From Victivallales bacterium (GTDB lineage Bacteria > Verrucomicrobiota > Lentisphaeria > Oligosphaerales > Oligosphaeraceae): DNA of 10,059 nt. The notes under the pieces were generated by a model. That model had not been told where the DNA came from and did no database searches. It saw nothing but the letters and a program-made list of their open reading frames with translations. The DNA is taken from positions 1 through 10,059 of the forward strand of contig JAGCTA010000285.1 in assembly GCA_017963875.1 (NCBI GenBank). Direction: 5' to 3'. The translations under genes were made by a program, and so were the position numbers. The stretch's first letter is position 1. Every line of letters begins with the position of its first letter. Below are positions 1-6,583 of this stretch, in pieces.

Positions 1-223
1 AACCGCGATAGCGGTGGTGCGCAACCCACGGAAAACAGGGAGAATGTCGGGAGAGCCGCGTAGCGGCGATGAGAACCCTTTGCGGGCGGAGCGCCGTCGC
101 GTTAGCGACAAGCGCAGCCCATAACATAGTAGCGGCGATGAGAACCCTTTGCGGGCGGAGCGCCGTCGCGTTAGCGACAAGCGTAGCCCATAACATCTGT
201 GCGCCGCGAGACGCGAGGCAAAT
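1..223. other. GC-rich intergenic region with several short hairpins
   Basis: No recognisable gene lies on the plus strand here. The stretch follows the rlmH stop (rlmH is on the minus strand). It contains hairpin-forming sequences: ACCGC/GCGGT at 2-6 and 11-15, GCCGC/GCGGC at 55-59 and 63-67, and GTCGC/GCGAC in each unit of the tandem repeat described separately. No hairpin is followed by a clear T-run in either direction, so I do not call a terminator. The minus-strand frame of rlmH stays open from its TAG to the window edge (see findings). Confidence 0.5.
61..196. repeat. 67-bp tandem duplication (period 69 bp)
   Basis: Two 67-bp units, 61-127 and 130-196, are separated by 2 bp and differ at a single base (GCGCAGCCC versus GCGTAGCCC). 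Each unit contains the small inverted repeat GTCGC-GTTA-GCGAC. The period of 69 is a multiple of three, so the minus-strand reading frame is preserved across both units. Only two units are visible and the spacing is not CRISPR-like. It could be a REP-like intergenic palindrome family or the edge of a longer repeat array, and the sequence here does not decide which. Confidence 0.9.
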
Positions 224-664
224 CTACGGGTTGTGGTAATGACCGCCTGCATTGAGGTTAAGGCAACGGAAAAGTTGCTCGAACAGCAACAGGCGTGCAA
301 TCTCATGGGTGAACGTCAGAGGCGAAAGTGACCACAGCAGATTTGCGCGTTTTTTGACGGATGCGTCAAGGCCATACGGACCACCGATGACAAACACGCA
401 TTTGCAGTCAAGTCGGTTAAGATATGAGGCGAAGTCAGCGGTAGGAAACTGCTTTCCCTCCTCGGAGAGAACGATAATATGCGCTGAACGCTCCTTGTCC
501 AGTTCGTGCAGAATGGCTTTCCCTTCCTCCACGACATTGGAATCTGGCAAAATACGGATATCCAACTTTGCATATGGCGTCAGCCATTTGGCGTATTCGT
601 CGCAACGCGTCTGGAAGGCACGGTCTTTGAGTTTGCCGATGGCGATGACCTTGAGAAGCATCAT
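224..664 (-). CDS. rlmH: 23S rRNA (pseudouridine-1915-N3) methyltransferase RlmH
   Basis: RlmH is a SPOUT-class, SAM-dependent enzyme that methylates pseudouridine 1915 in helix 69 of 23S rRNA on assembled 70S ribosomes, in the cytoplasm. The 146-residue product shows the family hallmarks: an N-terminal strand ending in AIGKLKD, the knotted SAM-binding segment FVIGGPYGLD around residues 92-101, and the C-terminal THEIARLLLFEQLFR helix followed by GGHYHNP. Length is slightly below the usual 155 or so. The start is one of two adjacent ATGs (664 or 661); no clear Shine-Dalgarno sequence is present, and 661 would fit the family N-terminus equally well. It lies 21 nt after the upstream phosphotransferase stop, so the two are probably cotranscribed. 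The stop codon is TAG, and its position matches the usual family end. Confidence 0.93.
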   Translation of the reverse strand: MMLLKVIAIGKLKDRAFQTRCDEYAKWLTPYAKLDIRILPDSNVVEEGKAILHELDKERSAHIIVLSEEGKQFPTADFASYLNRLDCKCVFVIGGPYGLDASVKKRANLLWSLSPLTFTHEIARLLLFEQLFRCLNLNAGGHYHNP

Positions 665-685
665 GGCTTGTCCAATGACAACAGT

Positions 686-1792
686 TCAGATTCTATCGAG
701 CATCTTGCGGATTTGGGATTCCCTTGCCTCGATTGAACGGCAGAGTTGAACTTGGACGCGTGCTCTGAAAAGGTTCTGTCCTTCCTCGCGGATTTTGAAA
801 TAGACATCCCCCGCTATGTAGTCAGCAAAGAAACGGAGGGCCAGTTCGTATGTGATGAGCCGTATGCAATCATAGAGGTAGTTTTTGTCTGCTTCAGTGA
901 GAAAACCCTGGGCCTGCTCGCGGTAGCCCTTGAGCAACGCAGAGCACATGTCCAGGTCAAAATAGACGGATGAGACATCATGTGTCTCCTCGCCAGCGGG
1001 ATTGCAGCATGAGCGGAGGCAGTCGCCGATATCGTAGTGGATCAGGCCAGGCTTGACCGTGTCCAGATCGATGATGGCAGTCCCTTTTCCTGTGACGTCA
1101 TCAATCATGATATTTGCTGTTTTGGGGTCGCCATGGATTGGTCGCAACATCAATTCTCCACGTGCCTTTGCATCTTCAAGCACGCTGCACCATTCCCTGC
1201 GCGAATCGAGAAACTTAAAGACATTGCTGGCAACTTTTGAACTGTTGAGCCGTTCGCGGCCTTCTTTTGTTTCAAGGGCGTTGTCAAGCGTTTCGAAATA
1301 GCCTGGCGTGATGTGGAATCCAGGCAGCGTGTCATGGAGTACAGAGGAATCCATGTTTGAAATCGCATGATGGAACTGGCCAAGGACTGCGCCGACCTCG
1401 TGGGCGTGGTCAGCATTCTGGATGCGCTCGTATGATTTCGCGCTTGCAATTTGAGTAATTGCGCGCCAATACTCGCCATCGTCGTCGATGAAGAAATCAC
1501 GACCGTCCTTTGCTTGGATGATTTTCGGCAGTTGCCAGATGCGGTCCGCCTGCTCCTGTTCATGCTGGAACACTGCGTGGACGTGTTTCGTGACGTTGTT
1601 CATATTGCACATGACCTTTTCAGGTTCCTTGAAGACCTTTTTGTTGATTCTTTGCAGAACGACCCGCTGTTCCGAAAAGACAGTCCGATAAATCACGAGA
1701 TATGTATCATTGACATTGCCGTGTCCCATAGGTTCTGCGGAGAAGACGCGTCCATCGACATCGAATTGCTGGGCAATCATTGCACTTTTCAT
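686..1792 (-). CDS. NahK-like / COG2334 phosphotransferase (APH-fold sugar kinase)
   Basis: A 368-residue protein of the aminoglycoside phosphotransferase / choline kinase fold. The N-terminal MGHGNVNDTYLV (about residues 22-33) and VVLQRINKKVF resemble the nucleotide-binding lobe of N-acetylhexosamine 1-kinase-like proteins. The catalytic loop HGDPKTANIM (220-229) has the HxD-x4-N Brenner motif, and IIDLDT (240-245) supplies the metal-binding Asp. Known members phosphorylate hexosamines or other small hydroxylated substrates; the actual substrate cannot be read from the sequence. I chose the ATG at 1792 because AAAGG lies 8 nt upstream; an in-frame ATG 36 nt further upstream (1828) is less likely. 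The gene precedes rlmH by 21 nt, a pairing with no obvious functional link. A structured repeat element fills the DNA upstream. Confidence 0.85.
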   Translation of the reverse strand: MKSAMIAQQFDVDGRVFSAEPMGHGNVNDTYLVIYRTVFSEQRVVLQRINKKVFKEPEKVMCNMNNVTKHVHAVFQHEQEQADRIWQLPKIIQAKDGRDFFIDDDGEYWRAITQIASAKSYERIQNADHAHEVGAVLGQFHHAISNMDSSVLHDTLPGFHITPGYFETLDNALETKEGRERLNSSKVASNVFKFLDSRREWCSVLEDAKARGELMLRPIHGDPKTANIMIDDVTGKGTAIIDLDTVKPGLIHYDIGDCLRSCCNPAGEETHDVSSVYFDLDMCSALLKGYREQAQGFLTEADKNYLYDCIRLITYELALRFFADYIAGDVYFKIREEGQNLFRARVQVQLCRSIEARESQIRKMLDRI

Positions 1793-1800
1793 TTGTAGCA

Positions 1801-1805
1801 CCTTT
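1801..1805 (-). promoter_or_regulatory. Ribosome binding site of the phosphotransferase gene
   Basis: On the minus strand AAAGG is followed by 8 nt and ATG at 1792. This spacing selects the internal ATG over the in-frame ATG at 1828. Confidence 0.65.
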
Positions 1806-1837
1806 GGAATATGAGATGGTAAAAACAATACGCATAC

Positions 1838-2008
1838 ACTCTATTCCCCATGAGGGTAGGTTCGACCTCTCGAGGTCGTATTCCTTTTATGGTTTCTTTC
1901 CCCCAGGTTTCGCTTCGCTCAACCTGGGGTTACTGATATTTGACCCCTTCGGGGTCTTTCACAGTCGCCTTGTCATGTATAATTACCGCCTCTCATGGGG
2001 AATAGAGT
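1838..2008 (+). repeat. Structured repeat element, copy 1 (17-bp perfect terminal inverted repeats)
   Basis: The ends are perfect 17-bp inverted complements: ACTCTATTCCCCATGAG at 1838-1854 and CTCATGGGGAATAGAGT at 1992-2008. Inside, in order, are a hairpin CGACCT-CTCG-AGGTCG (1863-1878), a 9-bp-stem hairpin CCCCAGGTT/AACCTGGGG (1901-1909 and 1921-1929, 11-nt loop), an unpaired linker TACTGATATTTG (1931-1942) and a hairpin GACCCC-TTC-GGGGTC (1942-1956). A second copy in the same orientation lies at 8349-8564. Strand is given as the shared orientation; the direction of transcription is unknown. It sits between radC and the phosphotransferase, both on the minus strand. GCATA occurs near both ends (1832-1836 and 2013-2017) but at unequal distances, so it is weak evidence for a target duplication. 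It could be a structured RNA, a MITE-like element, or both. Confidence 0.85.
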
Positions 2009-2029
2009 CTCTGCATAATATAGTTCAAA

Positions 2030-2737
2030 TTACTCGTATAACAATTTATGTTCCTTAAAAGAGAAAAAGGAAGGGAAGCCTGTTTTCTGCGGTGTTGCGA
2101 CAATGATGTGGTCAATGACCTCTATGCCGATGATTTTACCAGCCGTGATAAGGTATTTGGTTGTCCTGATGTCATCGTTGGAAGGTCTGACGTCTCCCGT
2201 CGGATGGTTGTGCGCAATAATGATTCCAGAGCACGATTCCCTTATGGCTTCCCGAAAAACCTCGCGTGCGTGGACTAGCGACCGATCCACAAGCCCCAAG
2301 GATACCATGACATCCTTGATCAGTTTTAAGTGTGTATCCATAAGAAGAACATGAAATTCCTCCTGCGTGGCCGTCGGAAGAATGCTGCGAATATAATCTG
2401 CAATCAGTTCTGGGGAATTGATTTGGAGTTGAGTTTCCATGCGCAATTTGACCATTCGCCTGCCGAGTGCAAACGCCGCCGCCAACCCAATGGACTTTGC
2501 CTGTCCCATTCCGTGTTGCCTCGAAAGTTCCTCTGGGGACGCCAGACTAAGGTTCAGAAGGTTGTTCCCGTATGATGCCAGCAATTCCTCTGCCAGACGC
2601 ATTACAGGCATTCCATGGACGCCTGAACGCAGAAGCACAGCCAGCAGTTCCGCATCGCCCAGTGCCTCCGCTCCCTGGGAAAGAAATCGTTCTCGTGGCA
2701 TGTCCATGCCGAAGGAATTGTCTGGCTGATTTTGCAT
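2030..2737 (-). CDS. radC: RadC family JAB/MPN-domain protein
   Basis: This 235-residue protein has the standard RadC (UPF0758) architecture. The N-terminal region MPRERFLSQGAEALGDAELL (13-32) is followed by a helix-hairpin-helix-like segment (about 60-95). The C-terminal JAMM metalloprotease-like domain has Glu159, His176-Asn-His178-Pro, Ser186 and Asp189 in the expected E...HxHP-x7-S-x2-D arrangement. Despite the name, a DNA repair role for RadC is not firmly established; it is common in chromosomes and mobile elements. All metal-ligand positions are intact. The ATG at 2737 gives the usual 10-15 residues before the PRERF motif, but the upstream sequence is T-rich with no good Shine-Dalgarno, so the start is moderately certain. 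It lies downstream of a strong terminator and so probably has its own promoter. Confidence 0.92.
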   Translation of the reverse strand: MQNQPDNSFGMDMPRERFLSQGAEALGDAELLAVLLRSGVHGMPVMRLAEELLASYGNNLLNLSLASPEELSRQHGMGQAKSIGLAAAFALGRRMVKLRMETQLQINSPELIADYIRSILPTATQEEFHVLLMDTHLKLIKDVMVSLGLVDRSLVHAREVFREAIRESCSGIIIAHNHPTGDVRPSNDDIRTTKYLITAGKIIGIEVIDHIIVATPQKTGFPSFFSFKEHKLLYE

Positions 2738-2779
2738 AAAAAAAAGGAAAGTAAAGGATTATTTGAGAGGCAAATTCTG

Positions 2780-2820
2780 AAAACGCCAGCGCCCGACCAT
2801 GTTAGCATGGTCGGGCGCTG
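2780..2820 (-). terminator. Intrinsic terminator after the EF-G-like gene
   Basis: A perfect 15-bp inverted repeat (2787-2801 and 2806-2820) with a 4-nt loop and a GC-rich base is followed on the minus strand by GCG and a TTTT run (complement of 2780-2783). It begins about 65 nt past the TAA of the EF-G-like gene and before radC, so it separates the two transcripts. The T-run is short, but the stem is very strong. Confidence 0.8.
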
Positions 2821-2885
2821 TGAAACAATTGATTCGTTAACCTGCCTGAAGACTGAATCCAGGCAGAGGATGGATGGAAGAAGGA

Positions 2886-3830
2886 TTACTCTTCGTCTTC
2901 CTCCTGCTGTTTGGCGGCTTCCGCCTTGATTTGAGCCGTGAGTTGCGACGGGACGGGATCATAGCGTTCAAACTTCATTTCGAAGGAACCGCGCCCCTGT
3001 GTCATGGAACGCAATTGCATCGGGTAACTATAGACTTCGGCGAGCGGCACTTCGGCATTGAGGACCTGGAGGCCTTCGTCACGGTCCATGCCGAGGATAC
3101 GTCCGCGGCGGGAGTTCAAGTCGCCAGAGATGGAGCCCATGTATTCTTCGGGGAACACAATCTTGAGGCTATAAATCGGTTCCAGAAGCATTGGCTTCGC
3201 GTTTTCCATGGCGGCACGGAAGGCGCCACGCGTGGCGATTTTGAACGCCATTTCGGATGAATCGACTTCGTGGTATTTGCCATCATAGACCGTGGCCTTG
3301 AAGTTGATGACCTTGGAGTTGGAGATAGGACCACGCAGACGTGTTTCATTGACGCCCTTTTCGACTGCGGGGATGAAGTTCTTCGGGATGTTTCCGCCGA
3401 CGACTTCATTGGCGAAAACGAAATCTGGTTCGCCTTCCGCTGGCGTGTATGGCTCCAGACGGAGGTGGACTTCAGCGAACTGTCCATGGCCGCCCGACTG
3501 TTTCTTGTGGCGGAACTGGGCGGTCCCTGTGCCATTGACGGTTTCGCGATAAGGGACTCGCGGTGTTTCCAGAACCGAACCGACCTTGTAGTCGTTCTTG
3601 AGGCGCGTGACCATGAGATTGAGTTGGAGGTCGCCCATGCAGGAGACGATGGTCTGCGCGGTTTCAGGATCGCGTTTGACTTCGATGGTTGGGTCTTCGG
3701 CGACGAGACGCATGAGGCCAGCGCCCAATTTGTCTTCTTCGCCCTTGGCTGCTGCGGAAATTGCGTTTTTAGTCGTCGCCTGCGGATATACGATGGGGGC
3801 GAGACGGAGGCTGGAATCCTTGCTGCCGAG
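2886..3830 (-). pseudogene. EF-G-like GTPase, C-terminal part (domains III-V) after the in-frame TAG
   Basis: This is the in-frame continuation of the EF-G-like gene past TAG at 3831-3833: 314 residues ending in TAA. It starts LGSKDSSLRLAPIVYPQ (the linker into domain III), then a domain III segment with GAGLMRLVAEDPTIEV and SCMGDLQLNLM. Domain IV follows (QSGGHGQFAEVHLRLEP, NFIPAVEKGVNE), then domain V (IYSLKIVFPEEYMGSISGDLNSRRGRI, SYPMQLRSMTQGRGSFEM) and an acidic tail. These match canonical EF-G well, with no other disruption. The first plausible independent start is a TTG at 3728, which has no convincing ribosome binding site and would remove the first strand of domain III. A separately translated protein is therefore unlikely; readthrough, a nonsense mutation or a sequence error fit better. 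Confidence 0.8.
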
Positions 3831-3833
3831 CTA
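3831..3833 (-). other. In-frame amber (TAG) codon inside the EF-G-like gene
   Basis: Reading the minus strand through this point gives ...NTGLND-TAG-LGSKDSS..., with no frameshift on either side. The two parts lie 945 nt apart from stop to end (315 codons). The codon falls where EF-G proteins have the conserved GDTL-type motif, usually Thr or Ser. A TCG (Ser) to TAG change would need one substitution. Confidence 0.9.
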
Positions 3834-4922
3834 ATCATTGAGGCCAGTGTTCTTCAGTTTGGCGACGGCGATGATTTCGCCAGGGCCAGCAGCCTCGACT
3901 GGAGTCTGCTCCTTGCCCTGCATGACGAGGATATTACCGAAGCGTTCCTTGTTGTTTTTCGTGATGTTGAGGAATTCCGAGTCTGGCTTGAAAGTGCCAG
4001 AGAGGATTCTGATGTAGTTCATCTGACCGATGAAGGAATCGTTGACGGACTTGAAGACATAACCCAGCGCGTCTGAGGAGGTACGGTCCAGTTCGCCTTC
4101 CGCGATGTTCAGCGGGATGGCGTCCGTCGGCGCGGGACCGAAGGACAGGATGGCATCTGCCAGTTCGTCGATGCCCAGGTCTTTGTCGGCGGAGCCGACG
4201 AGGATGGGGACGAGAACGCCTGAGAGGACGGCCTTTGCGAAACCTGCGGTCAATTCCTCTGTTGAGAGTTCGCCTTCGTCCAGATATTTCATCATGAGTT
4301 CTTCATCGGCTTCCGCGATGGTGTCGGTCACTTCGGATTTGGCGGCTTCGACTTCGCTGGCGATTTCTGCGGGTGCATCAGCGGCGAGCACGGATGCCAC
4401 GCCTTTGAATGTCGTCCCCTCGCCGATTGGGAGCGTGTATGGGATGCAGAGCGTCTTGCCATAAGAATCACGTATGGTTTCGATGATGGAATTGATTGAG
4501 ATTTGGTCGCGGTCGCAGCCGTTGATGAAAATCATGCGCGGCATATTGCGGTCACGGGCCTGTTTCCATGCGCGGATGGTGTTGGGGCCGATGCCAAGGT
4601 TGGCGTCGATGACAAGAACCATGAGGTCGGCGATGTTGATGGCGTTCATTGCCTCGCCACAGAAATCGGAGTTTCCTGGTGTGTCGGCGAAGAAGAAGTA
4701 GCCGTCTTTCCATGGGCAATGGAGAATGCTGGTGTAGATGGAGGATTTTCTTTCCTGCTCTTCTGGCTTGTAGTCGGAGACGCTTGTGCCGTTATCGACG
4801 CTGCCCTTGCGCCCGACGACCCCAGCCTTAAACAAGAGAAGGTCTGCCAGGGTGGTTTTTCCAGCGCCTGCGTGGCCTGCTAATACAAAGTTACGAATTT
4901 TGTCAACGGCACAGTTTTTCAC
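3831..4922 (-). CDS. EF-G-like translational GTPase, N-terminal part (G domain and domain II)
   Basis: This is the N-terminal 363 codons of a divergent EF-G family protein (full frame 678 residues, normal for EF-G). EF-G catalyses ribosomal translocation with GTP; paralogues in this family have less clear roles. Visible motifs: P-loop GHAGAGKT (16-23), switch II DTPGNSDF (80-87) and NGCD (134-137) at the G4 position. Canonical EF-G has DTPGH and NKxD, so both the catalytic His and the G4 Lys appear replaced (Asn84, Gly135). Domain II spans about 290-363 and ends NTGLND, immediately before TAG. I chose GTG at 4922 because GGAG lies 8 nt upstream; a TTG at 4952 is an alternative. As read, the product would lack domains III-V. 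See the amber codon and C-terminal entries. Confidence 0.85.
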   Translation of the reverse strand: MKNCAVDKIRNFVLAGHAGAGKTTLADLLLFKAGVVGRKGSVDNGTSVSDYKPEEQERKSSIYTSILHCPWKDGYFFFADTPGNSDFCGEAMNAINIADLMVLVIDANLGIGPNTIRAWKQARDRNMPRMIFINGCDRDQISINSIIETIRDSYGKTLCIPYTLPIGEGTTFKGVASVLAADAPAEIASEVEAAKSEVTDTIAEADEELMMKYLDEGELSTEELTAGFAKAVLSGVLVPILVGSADKDLGIDELADAILSFGPAPTDAIPLNIAEGELDRTSSDALGYVFKSVNDSFIGQMNYIRILSGTFKPDSEFLNITKNNKERFGNILVMQGKEQTPVEAAGPGEIIAVAKLKNTGLND

Positions 4923-4930
4923 GTTCAGTA

Positions 4931-4934
4931 CTCC
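4931..4934 (-). promoter_or_regulatory. Ribosome binding site of the EF-G-like gene
   Basis: GGAG on the minus strand, followed by 8 nt and GTG at 4922. It supports GTG over the upstream in-frame TTG at 4952. Confidence 0.6.
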
Positions 4935-5004
4935 ACACGATAATTGTTTCAACTTGATGAGGAAGGCGTGCTTCCTGTCTTAATGTAAAAAATACAACAC
5001 AGTA

Positions 5005-5032
5005 ATTTAAATCCTTAAATGGCATTTGTAAA
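5005..5032 (-). promoter_or_regulatory. Candidate promoter for the EF-G-like gene
   Basis: On the minus strand TTTACA (5027-5032) and TTAAAT (5005-5010) are spaced 16 nt apart in the AT-rich divergent intergenic region 4953-5158. Both are imperfect matches to sigma-70 consensus and the region is AT-rich, so chance is a real alternative. Confidence 0.3.
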
Positions 5033-5135
5033 TATTTTTCAAGGAAAAAATTGCGAAATTAGATGAAATCTACCAAAAAGACGCGATATTATACCACGGT
5101 CAAAAACATGCTTTGAATCGTGGCGCTGATTTGAT

Positions 5136-5149
5136 AATGCCATGGCATT
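5136..5149. promoter_or_regulatory. 14-bp perfect palindrome upstream of cca
   Basis: AATGCCATGGCATT is its own reverse complement and ends 9 bp before the cca start. Its position would suit an operator or a hairpin-forming 5' leader, but no regulator is known from the sequence. Confidence 0.35.
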
Positions 5150-5158
5150 GTCATCTGG

Positions 5159-6583
5159 ATGATTCGCATGGGATTTGACAGAAGGGAAAACAAACTGGAA
5201 GAAGAAACACTTCATCGGGCATTCAGTGGAGTCGAGCAGGTCTTGGAATTGGGAAAAGTCTGCGAGATTGTCAGGGCCGCTGGCGGGCGGGCGCTGTTTG
5301 TCGGCGGTTGTGTGCGAGATGCATTGCTGGGGCAGGCACCAAAGGATTTTGACATTGAAGTCTATGGGCTTGGGGCTCGGCAACTGTGCGACATCCTTTC
5401 ACGCCATTATCGTCTTGATACGGTCGGGGCATCCTTCGGTGTCATCAAACTGCACGGCCTTGACGTGGACATATCCCTCCCGCGAAGTGAAACGAAAGTA
5501 GGCGAGGGGCATCGCGGGTTTGACGTCAATGTAATGCCCCAGTTGTCATTTCGTGAGGCCACAGCCCGCAGGGACCTCACAATCAACGCCATCATGTATG
5601 ATTGTCTGAGTTGCGAAGTGATTGATCCATGGAATGGCATTGGCGACTTGAAGGCGAAAACACTGCGCCACGTGAGTCAGCATTTTATTGAGGATCCGTT
5701 GCGGGTGCTTCGAGTCATGCAGTTCGCGGCACGGCTGGATTTTGATGTTATCCATGAGACCGTCGAAATATGCAGTTCTATGACGCCAGAGGACCTTCCA
5801 CGTGAGCGGCTTGGCGGGGAATGGGAGAAATTGCTGGTAAAGGGGATTCGCCCGTCGAGAGGGCTTCGTTTTCTCAAGGAATGCGGCTGGATACGCTATT
5901 ATCCTGAACTCCAGGCATTGATGGGTTGTGAACAGACGCCTGAATGGCATCCAGAGGGAGACGTGTGGGAACATACGCTGAAGGCGTTGGACGTCGCGGT
6001 GTCCTTGAGACGCAGTGATTTCCATGATGCGTTGGCATTTATGGCGGCCGTGCTATGCCATGACTTTGGCAAGCCGTTGACATCTGTTCGGTGTGATGAT
6101 GGACGCATCAGAAGCATCAACCATGATGTGATTGGAGTCAAGCCAGCAGGAACATTTCTCAGACGGTTGTGGTTGAACAACGACCTGGAGAAACTGGTTC
6201 TTGCGCTTGTTGCTTGCCACATGCGTGTCCACGAGGTCGCGCGTTCAGGCAGCGACCGTGCGCTGCGGCGGTTGGCGGTTGACGCGAAACGACTGGATTT
6301 GCTTGCAGACATATACGAATGCGACCTGAAGGCGTCCAAGCCACGAAGCATGGAACTTGTTGAACGGCTGAGGGAGAGCATCCATCGACTGGACATTGCC
6401 ACATCTGCACCCAAACCCTTTGTGCTTGGGCGGCATCTTCTTGCGCATGGCCTGAAGCCGTCGCCAGCCTTCAAGGAAATTCTCGACCGATGCTATGAGG
6501 CGCAGTTGGACGGGGCGTTTAGCGACGAGCAGGGCGGCTTGGCATATCTTGACAATTATCTGAAAGAACATGGACTGGTCTGA
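5159..6583 (+). CDS. cca: CCA-adding tRNA nucleotidyltransferase, class II with HD domain
   Basis: This 474-residue enzyme of the class II nucleotidyltransferase family adds or repairs the 3' CCA end of tRNA. The head domain shows VGGCVRDALLG (48-58), the catalytic DFD (Asp63, Asp65), a third carboxylate in DVDISLPR (Asp104), RRDLTINAI (137-145), then EDPLRVLRVMQFAARLDF and the ER-x-GEW motif. A C-terminal HD domain has HPEGDVWEHT (His264 onward) and CHDFGK (His301-Asp302), as in E. coli-type enzymes with phosphohydrolase activity. About 35 residues precede the nucleotidyltransferase core, slightly more than in compact homologues. Start is ATG 5159 or the in-frame ATG 5168; no strong Shine-Dalgarno decides. 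A poly(A) polymerase cannot be fully excluded by sequence alone, but the HD domain supports Cca. Its end overlaps the next gene by 14 nt, suggesting translational coupling. Confidence 0.87.
   Translation: MIRMGFDRRENKLEEETLHRAFSGVEQVLELGKVCEIVRAAGGRALFVGGCVRDALLGQAPKDFDIEVYGLGARQLCDILSRHYRLDTVGASFGVIKLHGLDVDISLPRSETKVGEGHRGFDVNVMPQLSFREATARRDLTINAIMYDCLSCEVIDPWNGIGDLKAKTLRHVSQHFIEDPLRVLRVMQFAARLDFDVIHETVEICSSMTPEDLPRERLGGEWEKLLVKGIRPSRGLRFLKECGWIRYYPELQALMGCEQTPEWHPEGDVWEHTLKALDVAVSLRRSDFHDALAFMAAVLCHDFGKPLTSVRCDDGRIRSINHDVIGVKPAGTFLRRLWLNNDLEKLVLALVACHMRVHEVARSGSDRALRRLAVDAKRLDLLADIYECDLKASKPRSMELVERLRESIHRLDIATSAPKPFVLGRHLLAHGLKPSPAFKEILDRCYEAQLDGAFSDEQGGLAYLDNYLKEHGLV

Noticed and set aside
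61..196. CRISPR array
   Set aside because: There are only two 67-bp units with a 2-bp gap; no spacer-like unique segments and no cas genes are present.
252..749. A 165-codon plus-strand frame across rlmH and the end of the phosphotransferase gene
   Set aside because: Both minus-strand genes carry strong family motifs; this frame is antisense and has low-complexity composition.
1832..2017. GCATA target site duplication flanking element copy 1
   Set aside because: The two GCATA occurrences are at unequal distances (1 and 4 bp) from the arms and 5 bp is easily matched by chance, so it is not claimed.
3728..3850. Frameshift as the cause of the EF-G-like gene split
   Set aside because: Codon-by-codon reading shows the same frame on both sides of TAG; only a single stop codon interrupts it.
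3270..4076. A 268-codon plus-strand open frame opposite the EF-G-like gene
   Set aside because: It lies antisense to well-conserved EF-G domains and resembles no family; it is a shadow of the minus-strand coding sequence.
5899..6474. A 191-codon minus-strand frame opposite cca
   Set aside because: It is antisense to the HD-domain part of cca, is Arg/Ser-rich and has no recognisable motif.
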